NCBI GenBank assembly: GCA_035079385.1
Contig: JAVHKY010000003.1
Span: 27,481,501-27,545,500 of the forward strand
DNA from: Aspidiotus rigidus
Lineage: Eukaryota > Arthropoda > Insecta > Hemiptera > Diaspididae
Direction: 5' to 3'
DNA length: 64,000 nt
Made by a program: the position numbers and the translations under genes
Shown: positions 24,217-37,500 of the stretch, piece after piece
How the letters are laid out: every line of letters starts with the position of its first letter
Position numbering within the stretch: position 1 is the first letter of the stretch
The notes under the pieces: generated by a model
Database searches by the model: none
What the model saw: only the letters and a program-made list of their open reading frames with translations
Told to the model about the DNA's origin: nothing

Positions 24217-24356
24217 GAAAATTTCAACCTCAAGCCTTCATTGTATTAACCCTAGCATATAAGTATACGATTGAAAGTTCCAATATTTCAAACTTTTCAA
24301 GCCTGGGAAATAGATGTGCCATTATTGCATATTCAATTCCCCTGCAGTAAGAACTA

Positions 24357-24907
24357 TACCGGGTGGGGCAGAAAGATGTTACCAGTTAAATAGGAGTTGA
24401 GTTTGCGCTAAATCTGTCGTAGCGCGAAAACGCAAAACGTTAGACGTATAGTTTAAATGTACGAATTTTGTATCTCAATTTTATCTTTAATTTGAGCCAC
24501 ATCTGAAGCTTATCCGACTTTTCTGAGCCGAGTTATGGACCAAAATGTGACAAAAATTGATCAATTTGCCATGATTTCCAAAAATCCCCCACTTCCAAGC
24601 TTCATAGGGTTATTTAGGTATTTTTTTTTCGGAATCAGCGTTAAGTTTCACTTTCAAATCGGATAAAATATGGAAGATTGAACAATTTTTAATTTTTGAG
24701 AATTTTGGCAAATTTTTGGTACATTTTGGTCCATAACTCGGCTCAGAAATGTCGTAGAAAGTTGAGTAGGGGCGAAAATTGAAGATAAAATTGAGATACA
24801 AATTTCGTAGATTTGATGTGTGCATCTAACCTTTCGCGATTTTGACCTGGAGTGAATGTAGTTCAAACTCCCATTTAACTGGTAACATCTTTTTGCCCCA
24901 TCCGGTA
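24357..24907. mobile_element. Foldback element with long inverted arms, TA-flanked
   Basis: The left terminus CCGGGTGGGGCAGAAAGATG follows TA. The right terminus is the reverse complement (TTTTTGCCCCATCCGG before TA). Arms of roughly 230-250 bases pair imperfectly (GAGCCGAGTTATGGACCAAA left, TTTGGTCCATAACTCGGCTC right), around a centre near 24590-24660. The TA target suggests a Tc1/mariner-type non-autonomous element. A one-armed copy with the same flank is at 18099-18462. No coding capacity. Confidence 0.8.
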
Positions 24908-24909
24908 TA

Positions 24910-27900
24910 AGGGCAAGTACCATTACGATAAAAATCAGAGCATGCCTTATGATATAGAGAAGTGATCCAATCTCGCAACTCTTACTTCTACTACAAAGCT
25001 AGATGCAAAATTTCTACAAGCTTTCCTTACCAGAAGGCCTACTAGGAAGTCGAGATTTCCAGGCTTTCTTTTCCGATAAATAAAGAAGTCTTTTTTACCC
25101 AATTGGACACTGCAGACAGACCGACATGATCGAAGCAGTCGGGACTTTTTACACAGTATCTAGCTTCAGGCATCCCTTTTTGGAAAAAAGAATTCCACAA
25201 AAGATAGAAAATAAAAACAAGGCACTGTCATCTCTCATTATTGCTGACAATGTAAATAATATATTGGTAAATCTCATTGCGTGAATCTCGGTGAGTAATA
25301 TGTTTTCATATAATATAGCACGATCATTTCTTTTTAAAAAATTCACTTTCAAACTTTTAAGACAGTGTTTAGTGAATGCGCGGGCTACAAGCAGCAAAAT
25401 TGGAAATACTCGCAATTTCGTTACATATTCTGTCGTAACACATGAATTGTACACGGAGGTCAGTGTCTCCGCTGGCTTATCGGATGGGAAAGGGAGTACA
25501 GCGCATGCACACTGCGCGACACATGCGATTTTATGAATGGGAGAATATTGTTAAAAATAAAATCGTAATTTCCAGAGAGCCCATGAAAATAACGTCGAAA
25601 CGCGCAGTGAAGACGAAAAATTAGTTGACGTATAAAGAAGAATACTTACACAAAATTAGGAATATAAAACTATACAGAAAGTGAACGTCGAAAATCATAA
25701 TATCAACGTTGACGCGAGGTTTCTCTGTCACAGTTTCCAAAAATCAATAAACTACCCTGTAACGAACTCCGACTCACGTGTACTCGTGATAAAGCGCGGG
25801 AGAATGATATCCGTTTCGCAGGAATAAAATTGTAAACATCAGAAAAACGATAACAAGTCGGTTTGTATACGCGTATTATACTTTTGTAGACCGGCAAACT
25901 AAATTGATTATCCCTTTTGCAGAAGTACGGGTAGTATACTTCAAGAGCAGAGTTCTATATCTTCCTATACTAGCATAATTCTCTCGCAGACAATGCTTCA
26001 ATGCTTGCCCACGAATATCCTCGCCCTTGTGGGAATTCAGAAGCTGTATTCAAATTTTATAGCCTCTTTGTGCAGTAAAATGTTGTATTATACGCGTACA
26101 TCAAGAGGAAAAGGCTACAAGCAGGCGTAGTCAACTCATGCTGCACGAATTTTACTTATTTTGTGAGGATTTGTACACATTGGCAAGTTTCAGTCAGTAA
26201 AATAAAATTAAAAATAACCCAGAACGCGCGACCCCGGGAAAAAACTGTTTTCCAAAGTTGTAAACGTCTATATATCTACGATTTAAAAAAATATATATAA
26301 TATAATAAAAAAAGAATTTCATAACGAATATCTCTTGCTTCAAACATGAATGAACTAAAATTCTGTCGAATGTATTCAAGACTCGACCAGTTAAGTAGGG
26401 ATGAGATCATGATCTGCTCATGAAGGAATTCACACCAAGGTTATTCCAATCTGACAAATGTAATGTTGGTGTACTTGCAATTTTGCATACAACTCTCAAG
26501 AAATTCTCAAAATTCACACTTCTTCCTTATAAACGAGAGGGGAAAGGGGTTGGAGATGTCCCAATATGTAAAGATCGCAATAAAAGTGAAAAAAAAAAGA
26601 GAAGAAACAAACAAAGAATTGAGAGATTCTCTATGGTTGCTGTTGAAAAATAAGCTCAAACAGAGACTGACTGTGAGCTGATTACTCAAATGGCAGCAAA
26701 TTCTAGTGTGGAAATATGGATGTAGAAAGAGAGCAAGCCAGTCGGAGAACCTCATTGAAAATCGAGAAATTTTCAGGTAAATATTTCTCTCTTAGTGTGA
26801 AGTAATGAGATCTCGTCGAGCATTTACTCTGTATCTCACCTGGATCGTATCGATTTCTTATTTCATTTCTATATAGTATAGAACGGTAAACACGATCAAA
26901 AAAAGAGGGCTATCAGTTAGCCTCGGAAGTGATAAGAAACTCTCAAGCACAGCTCTTCTCTTTCAATCGGGAAAGAAGGAGGAGTGAAATTTGATCATTC
27001 ACGCTTTACAAAACTTTCCAGCAACTTGAATAGTCCTATATTCTTATAGTTTACCTGCCTAGCGTGTAAAAGGAAAAACTACGACTAAAACGAACTTCAT
27101 TAACTTCCTAGTATGGAAATAAGAACCAATACGAAGGAGAGGAATTTATGGGACCGATCGAAGGGCTTTCCTGAGCGCTTTCAAACGAAGTCACAGGTGA
27201 GAATCTTGAGACGTATTCCTCGCCAAAAAATAAGGTATTTTTGTACCTACGTTTTTTCATATCGTCTATAGCATGGTTTGTGGCAAATTTTTAATTTGTT
27301 TTTCTTCGATGGAATCATGAACACGAACAAACGAAGAAAAACTATGCTAGAAGAATCTTTCGATGGTCGTTTACTCTTGAGAGATTCCGGTTCATACCTA
27401 CTTTGATAAAAGCAGCAAATTTCTTATCACCTATCTAGATACGTCCAAGATTCTAGGTACCACATATTTGAACCAGCTGATATACCTGTGACTCATTCGG
27501 TTTACCGGTTTAATTTTCAATGTCTAGACAAGAACTTTATTGATTCAGGAAATTACTACAACACTGTTGAATAAGTTACATCCTCGTACTAGCAAATGTT
27601 TACCTCAACATCTATACATAGAATGTACCTACGTAGAATTTCTTTGTATATTTGAAAAAAATATAAGAGAAAGCTGTGCAGACTCACCAGCACTGTTCAA
27701 TTATATCACAAAGGATCAAAAACAAATTAACGTTCACAACATAGAAAGATGATCGCGAAGCGAAAACGCTCGTGTAATATTTTCACAAAGAACACGTTTG
27801 AACAAAATCGAACAAAGTTTCACCAGCAGGTCGGATGGACGCGCGAAGAACGAATAAACCTAAGCTCGACTCACACAAAATGAGTTCCGCGTTTATATCA

Positions 27901-28985
27901 CCTCTTTTCTCGAGCGTGTGTGCAGCTGGTGGGGAAAAGACTGCGAGCGTTTACGACTGTAACGCTAAAAGCTAGCCGACGTAATTATTCGAGACAAAAA
28001 ATTGAGCGTGCGCGTAATTTTTTTGTTTTATCATCGTCGAGTTATCACGAAACGCGAAACTCGAAAGCGCACGTGAGATAACGCTCGTCATGAAATTTAC
28101 ATTCGAAAGAAGAGCAAAAACGTAGAATTTTGAAAATCGCGAAAAAGAAATTGCTCAACAATGGACGCTTGCTATCAAAGAAAACTACGAAGGTAATGGC
28201 GTTGAATGAAAATCTGGGTTGAAGAGTGCATAGTAGACAGTCAAAATGAATATGGATTATTCAATTATTGCTGGCTATCAGCGTTTTGCAACACAACTAC
28301 AAAATAACTTCGCGCAAGATACCTTGAGTCGCTAGAAGATCTCCAGTTTTAGCGAGGCTCAGTCATAAAAGAGGCCAGACATCTGCTTTTTCATTGAGCC
28401 TTCGATTTCTTACTCTCTATATCAAGCTACTCGTAGCGTTTTTCCTACTCGATTTGTCCGTAGTCACAATTCTAATTCGTAAAGTACGTGAAAATACCAT
28501 CGAAAATCCTCACGCTAGAACACGACATTTCACACAATGAAAACTCATCAAAACTCCCACTCACTCTTTAGAATAAATACCAATCACCTATTAATCGAAC
28601 CAGATATTTGTAGAATATGAACAGTAAAACACAGTTAATAAAGTCTACCACCATCACGTCATATCAAACTCGTAACAGAGTAAAAGTAGGTACCTACCTT
28701 TAATCTAATAAAGAAACCTAAATTTCATTTTATTCAATCCAAAATGAAAAATTTTCTCAACAGTGTTAAGTACCTATTTATATTTGGAACGATGTTCAGA
28801 ATTATCATCTACATATTATAATGAAACTTCCTAATTTCAGAAAAAAAAAAATACTATAACAACCTACAGAATCGTAGGTATCAACTCAACTGGAAACGCA
28901 TTGATGAATTACCATAATATTGAGCTCATCCGATCCTGGAACAAATCATAGGTGCACATCTTCGGATATGAGACTGTAAGTTGCC
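24910..28985. other. No gene recognised
   Basis: About 4 kb without supportable exons. Moderately CpG-rich pockets at 25430-25880 and 27760-28130 could be regulatory DNA or untranslated exons, but I see no coding exon next to either. Confidence 0.35.
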
Positions 28986-28989
28986 TGTG

Positions 28990-29095
28990 CAGAAATTCTT
29001 CCACGAGTCAAGGTAATGGTTGAAAGGACGTACGGACGCAAATTTCGGCATTAAGGTGGAAGGTCAGGTTAGCGCTAAGACATGAAACATGTCAG
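28990..29095 (+). repeat. Dispersed repeat, ACGGACGCAAATTTCGG family
   Basis: Contains AGAAATTCTTCCACGAGTCA, CGGACGCAAATTTCGG and GCGCTAAGACATGAAACATG. Two further copies follow the hairpin cluster at about 29822-29880 (partial) and 29896-29998 (complete), and a diverged piece occurs near 15240-15295. The hairpin elements at 29167-29818 lie between copies of this repeat. Confidence 0.7.
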
Positions 29096-29166
29096 AACTA
29101 TAGAAGCCTAGTTAGTATAGGCACAGGGAGAGGCGAGGTCAGAGCACAGGTCTAGTATACTGTAAA

Positions 29167-29282
29167 TGTGACCTGCGATGAGAAAAGGATGCGCATTGAC
29201 CATTGACAGGAACACCATTTCTAGAGAAATGGTGTCCTTGCGCCAATGGGCAATGAGCATCCTTTTCTCATCGCAAGTCACA
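29167..29282. mobile_element. Palindromic foldback MITE, family F1
   Basis: A 116-bp palindrome: TGTGACCTGCGATGAGAAAA at the left, TTTTCTCATCGCAAGTCACA at the right, meeting at CACCATTTCTAGAGAAATGGTG with almost no loop. It is clearly related to the element at 17665-17807 but shorter at the centre. Confidence 0.88.
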
Positions 29283-29299
29283 AATGAGTCTTGTTATAC

Positions 29300-29428
29300 T
29301 CTGTTCACGTTACGGAAGGATAGAAGTTCATACCTCGACTCGACTCGAGAACGGAACGGCAGATTAAGATTACCTTCGGCGTTCCGTTCTCGAGGTATGA
29401 ACTTCTATCCTTTCTTAACGTGAACAGA
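29300..29428. mobile_element. Palindromic foldback MITE, family F2
   Basis: Left arm TCTGTTCACGTTACGGAAGG then ATAGAAGTTCATACCTCGA; right arm the reverse complement, ending CGTGAACAGA. The arms are about 50 bases, and a short CGACT duplication interrupts the left arm. The centre (GGCAGATTAAGATTACC) is a loop of about 20 bases. A TA lies near each end. Confidence 0.85.
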
Positions 29429-29474
29429 CTATAGTATAGGCCTGTATGAATGTAGGTCTAGTAGGTAGTATATA

Positions 29475-29609
29475 CAGTCTGTTCCACGAGAGTTTGGTAT
29501 TATAAACGATAGGCAACCCACGTCACTCACGCTTATTTTACATTACGGAATGCGAATGGAATGCGGGTTCCCCGTGATTCATAATACCAAACTCTCGTGG
29601 AACAGACTG
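29475..29609. mobile_element. TA-flanked MITE, family F3, 30-bp TIRs
   Basis: Perfect inverted termini: CAGTCTGTTCCACGAGAGTT + TGGTATTAT at 29475 and the reverse complement ending at 29609. TA precedes (29473-29474) and follows (29610-29611). The interior is 77 bp and unrelated to the other hairpins. CAGT termini and a TA target fit Tc1/mariner-type non-autonomous elements. Confidence 0.88.
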
Positions 29610-29611
29610 TA

Positions 29612-29818
29612 GGGCTTTTCCATGTCGGCGCATTGCATACGTATTCTCCTACACGTTATCGAAATGGTAGTATTTCTAACATTGCTCTTATGGGTGTTGC
29701 TGGATTGCATACTCATTTTCATTGTGGAGTAGTTTCCCATAAGAGCAATGTTAGAAATACTACCATTTCGATAACACGTAGGAGAATATGTGTGCAATGC
29801 GCCGACATGGAAAAGCCC
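29612..29818. mobile_element. TA-flanked palindromic MITE, family F4
   Basis: Long arms of about 80 bases: GGGCTTTTCCATGTCGGCGC at 29612 and the reverse complement GCGCCGACATGGAAAAGCCC ending at 29818, with TA on both sides. Its left TA (29610-29611) is also the right TA of the F3 element, so one element inserted into the target duplication of the other. Confidence 0.88.
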
Positions 29819-29999
29819 TATAAGGAGAGGCCACATGGACGTACGAACGCAAATTTTGGAATTAGGGTGGGTGGATAGAGGGGGAGAAGGGTCAGAGCAG
29901 AAATTCTTCCAAGTGTCAAGGTCATGGTTGTACGGACGCAAATTTCGGAATTAGGGTGGGAGGTCAGCTAGGTGAGCGCTAAGACATGAAACATGCCAA

Positions 30000-30233
30000 A
30001 ACTCGCAGCCCACGTGGTGAGCTGCTTGTGGCTGACTTCATCAACTGTGTTAATTGAGGCAAACGGGGAACCTGTTTTATGGGAGTCAATAGTGTGCATT
30101 GTCATTCCTACACAGCTTGAACTTTGTTTTTCACCTCGATTACGGCGTTCTAGAGAAATCCAACATGTCCCATATTCTTGTACGCTTGGACGACATACCC
30201 AAACGTCTGGAGATTGAGGGGTATGTTGGTTTT
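30000..30233. other. No gene recognised
   Basis: Short stretch between dispersed-repeat copies; open frames on both strands lack any family resemblance. Confidence 0.35.
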
Positions 30234-30357
30234 TGACATATTTCATGTCTTAACTCTGCCCTGACCCCTAATTTGAAATTTTGCAAGTGACCCCCTTCAC
30301 CCACGCGTGCAAATCTCTACCCCATGGGTGATTAGAAATTTGCGAGTTCATCCCGCC
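30234..30357 (+). repeat. Dispersed repeat, second copy of the 13111 family
   Basis: Aligns over its whole length with 13111-13237 (GACATATTTCATGTC, CCCCTAATTTGAAATTTTGC, AAATCTCTACCCCATGGGTG). Partial copies follow at about 30610-30660 and 30745-30815. Confidence 0.65.
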
Positions 30358-30359
30358 TA

Positions 30360-30640
30360 GCTTGTACTAGATCAGTGTACTGAAGTTATACTAAATTTAT
30401 ACCAGGTCTACGCTCCTTCATATTAGGCCTAAGCAAGTCAAGGTATGTACCAGGCTACAGATTGGCTGGTATAAACCTCGTGTACTCTTTAATAGGTGAT
30501 CCATAGCTTTATGCTGCTCCTTTATACTAGGCCTAAACAAGTCTAGGTCTCTGCTACATCTTAGCTAGTATAAACCTGGTTTATCGGTTTATCGTAGGTC
30601 TACGCTCCTTTATACTAGGCCCAATACTGCCCTAACCCCT
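30360..30640 (+). repeat. Degenerate tandem repeat with ACTAGGCCTAA
   Basis: Three or more degenerate units of about 110 bp containing TAxTAGGCCTAAxCAAGTC followed by AGGTxTxxxCTAC and GCTxGTATAAACC. Confidence 0.55.
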
Positions 30641-30939
30641 AATTTGAAATTTTGCAAGTTCACACCGGTCAGTTTATAAGCTAGCTTTATAAAAGCTTTA
30701 CACTAGGATTTTACTAAATTTAAATTAGACTTATAATAGACGAAGAAGTCCCCCTCCCCCTCCACCCTCGTTACTCCGTTGGTGATTCAAAAATCTGCGA
30801 GTTCATCCCACGAGTGCGTACTAGCCAGTTTCTCTACTAGCTTCACGTTTCGCCTCCCAGCGCCCGGCACTCGTCATTTTTCTTCAAATTACTCTCCGAC
30901 CAAACAGGTTCTCCAGACCGTGCCCCCAAAACACTATTA

Positions 30940-31260
30940 GCATGAAATATTCTAAGCTGGTTCCCTTTCCAAAAGCTATTAGCTTGAAACACACAGCTAT
31001 TAGCTCGAAATATTCTCAAGTAGACTTATGCTAGACTATGCCCCAAAAAGCTATTAGCTTGAAATATTCTAAGTTGGACTTATACTGGACCACGGAGGGG
31101 GAAAAACGAGCGGAGCGAGTGAGTTACCTAAAAGCTATTAAGCTATAAGCTTGAAATATTCTGAGCAAAAGCTATTAGCTTGAAATATTCTAAAGTAGAC
31201 TTTTACCAGACCATGCCCCCTAAAAGCTATCAGCTTTAAACATTCTAAACTGGACTCATA
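30940..31260 (+). repeat. Minisatellite, AGCTATTAGCTTGAAATATT unit
   Basis: About six degenerate copies of AAAAGCTATTAGCTTGAAAT + ATTCTAA followed by GTxGACTTATACTAGACCATG. Spacing varies from about 35 to 70 bp. A GC-richer AACGAGCGGAGCGAGTGAG stretch interrupts it near 31105. Confidence 0.75.
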
Positions 31261-31264
31261 AGTG

Positions 31265-34200
31265 CAACCACCTTGAATGTACAGAGGTATAGTACAGATG
31301 ACGCAGGTTGTTATAAGCATATATCAATATTCATTCCGTGTATTCCATTTACGCGGCCATACTGACACTCAAGAGCAAAATACTTGCTGTATATTGAGAA
31401 AGAAAAAGACATGAAACATGATCTTTATTCATTTGGCTCCGCCAGGTTATTCTCAGCCTAGTATTGGTCTAGTATACTGAATATTTTTATTTATTTTATT
31501 TATTTTAAAATACTAACTTCCACACAGCCATTGGCCAATTGCACTAGATTGCACTAATTATACTAATATTTACGGATCGAGAAAAAAAAAAAAAAAGGCT
31601 GAGTGGCTCAATTCTTGATTATCTCCAATTCCCGGCATCACTTGATACTGTCTCCAGCCGCTCTCCTCTACATCGACTCATAAATTGAACCATTTTATTC
31701 TAGAAGGGCGAAGATGACAAAACGCGTTTTGAGGAAAACGCTTTTAAAGTGTTGCATTGCTGGTACTGGGAGCAAAGAAAAGAGAGCGTGACAATATTTT
31801 TGCTGTAGAAGGTTGCGCGATACATCTACTCGCGACCCCCTCCCCCTCACTTTTGGTCGAAAAAACGACAAAACGGCTGCTAACGAGAGGACTATGCTTC
31901 GCCCTTCTTGCATAAACTAGCCTTTCTTGAGAAATAAATTCGTTCTTTTTAGAAAAAACCTACCAGAAGTACTGAGTTTATGGTTTATGCAAAAAGAGCG
32001 ACGCCTGGCTAAGTGCTATAGCATTCACTTCAAACCAACAATATACTGCCTCTCTCTGTACTAAGGCAGCATACTAGGCTTCACTCTCGGGATTTGGAAA
32101 ATTTCGACTTGTGCTACTTTATTAGTCAGCCTTTAGCGTACTAGACTAAACAAGTTCAGCTACTTACATAACTGATCACCGGGTCTCTCATTGCCGTTGC
32201 TAGAAATGCTTTGGCTCTGAATCTCAATTCCTTGAATATACTTTCACTTTTTTTAGGAGTACATCCCCAGAACCTGATTCAATCTGTCGTAGGGACTCGA
32301 AACAATTTTTGGTGCAAGCCCCTATGCTCGAAATTTTCCAAGTCCTATACTATTTATACAACAAGCTTTAAGCTCGAAAGTGTTTCAAGTCTCCTTCATC
32401 ATATCTGTAGGGATAGGTCAGAATTTCTTTGAGTTCCTCTCGACAATACTTTTCCTAGCCTACTCTCCTTATATATATAGCTGAAAAGCCGAAAATTATT
32501 TTTTCGTACCTCAAGAGTACACATTTTCACTCAAAGGTCAAAATTTTTCCAAACCCTTCACCTCACATATGTAACTTGAAAATCAAAACCTCAAGAGAAA
32601 AAATACACCCCTTTTCAAAAAAAAAGGAAATAAAACTGAGTTCCCGCCCAATTTTAAATCCAAAGCTATTCAGACCAAAAGGACTTATACAAAAAGTCTC
32701 AACTTAAGAACAAAAGAGAGGGACTTAGCTGGCTTTTTCAAGGATATTTCAAATCAAAAGCTTCTACGTAGTTGAGAATATGAAAAATCTCGACTTAAAA
32801 ACAGAGTCATCAAATGTGTCGTTAATTCTTCATAAAACCAGAAGATAATATCAACTCAAGGTTAATGCATTATTCATTCGATATTGTCTTCCTTGAGAAG
32901 TTATGAGAATCGCTTGAGGGTCAAAAGAGTCTATACGAAAAGTTATACGAGAGTGCAACAGCTTGTGTGAAGTCACGACACAAGTTTTGAAATTTTGTCG
33001 TCGGAGAGAGCCTTTTTTTCAACTTCTAACCTAAGTTTTCGTTTTACATTCATTTTTAACACGAGAACGATTTGACCTACGAGAACAAAATGTTTGCTCC
33101 AACTTTAGCTACATCATAGATGTTGAAAACAGGCTCGGTTTCGAATGATAACGAAGTTGACGTACGCCTATATTATTTTTTCGTAACAAATACAAGTCGA
33201 GAAATTGCGCAGATATACACGTGTATTTTTTCTGTTAGAAACAAAAACAAACCACAGTAATACCAGATAATGAATGAAACTTTTTTTTTTCCTAATATTC
33301 TGGATTGTTAAATGGTCTGTCATTATCTTTGACAGGCATTAAAGACGAGCCTAAACGCTTGGTCTCTTTTTTTTTTATCAAAAACTTAACGTCCCACAGT
33401 ATAGTAGACAGAATTTTAGTAAATAACTTTAGACTACAGAGAATTGCTCAAACGAAACTGCGAAGTCTCACAAATAAATAAAAACTCGTGCGGATGAAGT
33501 TTACTTTGGTATCTATATCGCATTTTTACAATGTATAGGTAGGTATTTGTTCAACGTCCCCGAACATCGATTTACGATGTGCGAGAAGTAATTAGTAGCA
33601 CTCGTTGCTTCGTCGTCAGTCGAATATATATGATATTTGTTTTTGGACGACGAAGTGATTCGTTTACTCCTTTTATTCTCTCGTCAAAAAGTAGCGAGCA
33701 ATAATTAGCCAAATAGGTTATTGGTCGCAATATAGATGCAGTAAAGACGGCTTTCGGTTGTCAACTATTATTAGTTTCTAGAGGCATAATTTATCATCGT
33801 CTTATTTTCTATGAAAACAAAATTTAAAGAGTAAATTTTGTAGCAGTCGATCTTACAAGAGAAGACTATACCTATGTTAGTCTCGGGTAGACCTTGGTAT
33901 TTGTATTACTTGCGTATATAATTCTAGTTAGCAGCCTTATTTTGAAAGCGTCCAACGATCGTATCCATGAGACAAAACTTATTATTGTCAAAAAACTTCT
34001 CAAAATAGGCGATTTTTAAAGTCGGTATCTCGTCTCAACCTGATAGTTGAAATTTACAACACAAAATAGGGGAGGAAAAATACACAATTCCTATCTCATG
34101 CATATAGATCCCCACTAATTTCTAACTCGATGTACCTAGCTTATTTTGTAACAGAGATCTGTGCTCCCTTCATATCATCCGAAGCTTGATATAAGTTATT

Positions 34201-34560
34201 TAATGAGGATTTTCTTTAAGCCCGAGTTTTTTTTCCTCTCTCTCTCTTTAGGGTAGAGGACAGCTAGAGGTTTTCCGTAGGTACCGGTACGTCGGCAATT
34301 TAGAAATTCGCATATGATTTTTAATCGACTTCTGAGCTGAAAGAGCCTCCTGATGCTTGATCACAGACAAAGTTACATTCTCATCATTTGGAAACACTGC
34401 ACGGGAACAAAAGATGAGAGATATTCGTTAAAAGCCTTCAAAAGTTGGATTGATATAGCCGGTAAACAAACTTAAAATGCGAGCAAAAAGTTTTTTCATC
34501 ATCCACCGTGCTAAAGTTGAATAATGAATGCAGGCTTCATCACATAGGGTAGGATATGAA
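31265..34560. other. No gene recognised; 3' flank of TRNT1-like copy A
   Basis: About 3.3 kb with dispersed-repeat pieces near 32085-32150 and 32325-32450 but no supportable exons. Confidence 0.4.
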
Positions 34561-34561
34561 A

Positions 34562-37500
34562 TTAATTTTTTTCCGTACGATTTTTCTTAAATTGATTCGC
34601 GACTTCCACAATTAGGTTGTTATCGATTACAAAATCATTATCAATCCATCTCTCTTTCAATACGTCAACGAAACCTTTCATCTGATGATGACTTGTAATG
34701 CCGTTCGCCATTGAAATATTTTTATCGAAAGTGAAGTCAGGCATTGTCCATTCGCTGAGACGTTTCATTACTGCTTCTCGGTCGATGAGTTTCAAAAATT
34801 CTATCATACCCGAACGTATTGAGTCTAAATTTCTCAAATTTGAGAATACCAACTTACGTCGAAAGAATCTGAAAAATGAAGTTATAAATTTTTTTTATCA
34901 TATATGGGTTCAATTTTGCTACACGAACTTACTTAAAACATTCTTCATCCGAATCAGGAATAGTAGCATTCTTGAACTCAACGATAACGTAAGCGATGAG
35001 GCTGCTTAAAAACGTTAAATTCATACGTTTCCGGAATTTCGTCATCTGCATAAAATAAAATTCTGTACCTGACTGATGGTATTCTCGAAGCTTTTGCCCG
35101 TCTTATCATTGATATAATGTATTACATTACAATAAAAATGCATTCAGTTTTCTCTAAAACTTCTTAGCCTTATGACGTAAATTTAATAAGGAACGAATTG
35201 CTAATTTTTACTTAATGAGATTCCGGCATTTTTTTTATTTTAATTTACGAGCTAAACTAGCAGCCTACCTTTAGGCTGCGAGATTGTATGATTATATGCA
35301 TGAGAGAAATGAATGGATGTAGAAACTTATGGGCTATTTTCAGAGGATATCTCTTGTAAATATATGCAATTACCTGGTCTTTCCTCCTTAATAATGACCC
35401 TATAAATGCCAAGGGTTCAAATGAGTACTTTCCTCTGTTACGACACGCAAAATCAAAACAGGCTACATCGAGACTAACGTCAGGAGTGCTGATTAAACCT
35501 TCAAAAGAATTCCAAAGTAATCACAAAAGATTTTAACCCTAAAACTGTGCCAAGTAGTATTACATGACTACTTGCGGTTACCGATATACGGAGCTAATCC
35601 TAACTCCAGCATTGTTTTCACGAGCTCGTTCACAAAATTACTATTTAATATTCCTTGTAACTCGGTCCACAACCGTTGGTTATGTACTTTATCCAGAGTT
35701 GCAGCATTATCACGAATGGCTTGCAATATTTCTCTGTCGTGATTACTCGGATCCTGAGTTATTTTCCCAAATAATCTACGAACAATATAATACGAAAACG
35801 AATCAATTACTATATAACCCAAGTAGGCTGTAGAACGTGATAAACTACTTATGAAATTTTATTTTCTAAGAAATAAGAATTCGATTACTTTATTAGTGTG
35901 AAATAGAAAGCCAAAATGTCAATATTTTGTGGTACCTAAACAACTGAGTTAGGTAGTCTAAAAAGAGAAAAAATTCGACGAGTAAAAAGTAAAGATCATA
36001 TTCCTTGAATCGATTCGTTCCTGCAAGTTACGGCCCTTCTCTCTCGACGGGGCTGCATGTAAAACACCTCTGTTTATCAGAACTTTTTCAAGTTCCTGTG
36101 CTAGTCAAAGTCTTTTAAGGCAAGGTCGTTAGGCTCACGTAGGTATAGTTCCTAAAGTAGGAATTTTCCAAGGTTTCCCATATAGGCCAAGGCCATTCTA
36201 GAGCAGGCCCGTAACGTCAAGGGAATGGGTGGCTCATAGTGCAGTTCTTATAAATTCTGAAGGGGTTAATAGTTCAAAAAGTTTCACTATACAGATGAGG
36301 AATTCTTCTTAGATTCACAGTGTAATCAAGATGACGATCCAATCACCTGAAATAACGTAGAATGAGCAAAGAATTTTCTCGAATACGTTGTCCAGGATTA
36401 TCAATGAATACTACTCTGCGATTCTTCAAATCTTCATAACCGTTGAAATAATCGTATAAATTTCCTTCGAAATCTAAATATTAGGATGAAGAAATATTTT
36501 ATGAAGAGTTAAGTAGATATTTTTATTTTTTAATTCACACGTACGATCGATTTAAGAACCAGTGACCTCATCTTCATTAAAAATATACACATGACATGAG
36601 TACGGTAGATTTTTGGAAAATGACTCCGCGTACGTTTCCATTACACTGTCAATGATTACCCATTTTTCCATTTTTTGAGGGGGAAATGACAATTCAACGA
36701 CAAATATGATCGTGTGGGAGGTGGTGAAAATGGGGTCCCTAGGGTAACAATGTATTCTATCACGCGAGCTATTTTCCTATTAATTGAATAGCTTCGATCA
36801 TCAACAAGTAAAGAACAAGGAGCACGGATTAGGAGAGCGAGTAGAACCTCGAGGCATAGAGATATAGCGTTTCTGTATGATTATCCCATGATTGTTGCAC
36901 ATAATGTGATTATTAACGAGAAAAATACAGATCTGGCAGAAGAAATAAGTGACATTCAGGGGTCTTAAATGACAGACCGGACTCGAAGCTAGAGAGGCTA
37001 TAGAGCTTTAAGAGTTTGGTAGAATTCATTCAAATTCTGGGCGAACTATGATAGGAGGGTGGGGGGGTTTGAGGAGGTCTGACTTCGAAAACTTTTGCCC
37101 AGCATGCGTTTGTAAATTGAACGAAAAAGTTTGTTACAGGGAAGAGGGCTATTTTTCCAAGAATAAGGATGGAGAAAAAAACAAAGTTTTTGCTGTAATT
37201 TTGATCAATTTTCAAAATAAAAAATGATACCTATCTCAAAGTTTCCATTTAGAAACTCACCCAAGTACAAAGTATTGATCGTAAAATCTCGCCGGGTTGC
37301 ATCCGTTAACCAGTCCTGAGTATATGATAGGATTTCAACCTTGTTATCAGTCCATTTTTCTTTTCGTAGGACAGTAATCTGAAATCAATAATTTTGAATT
37401 GTACTTGTTTCCGATAAAATACCTCCAAGCGCTGCTCAAATTATGCAATCTAGGCCTTACAAATAAAAAAATCTCTACGAACTTGAAGTTATGAATCCAT

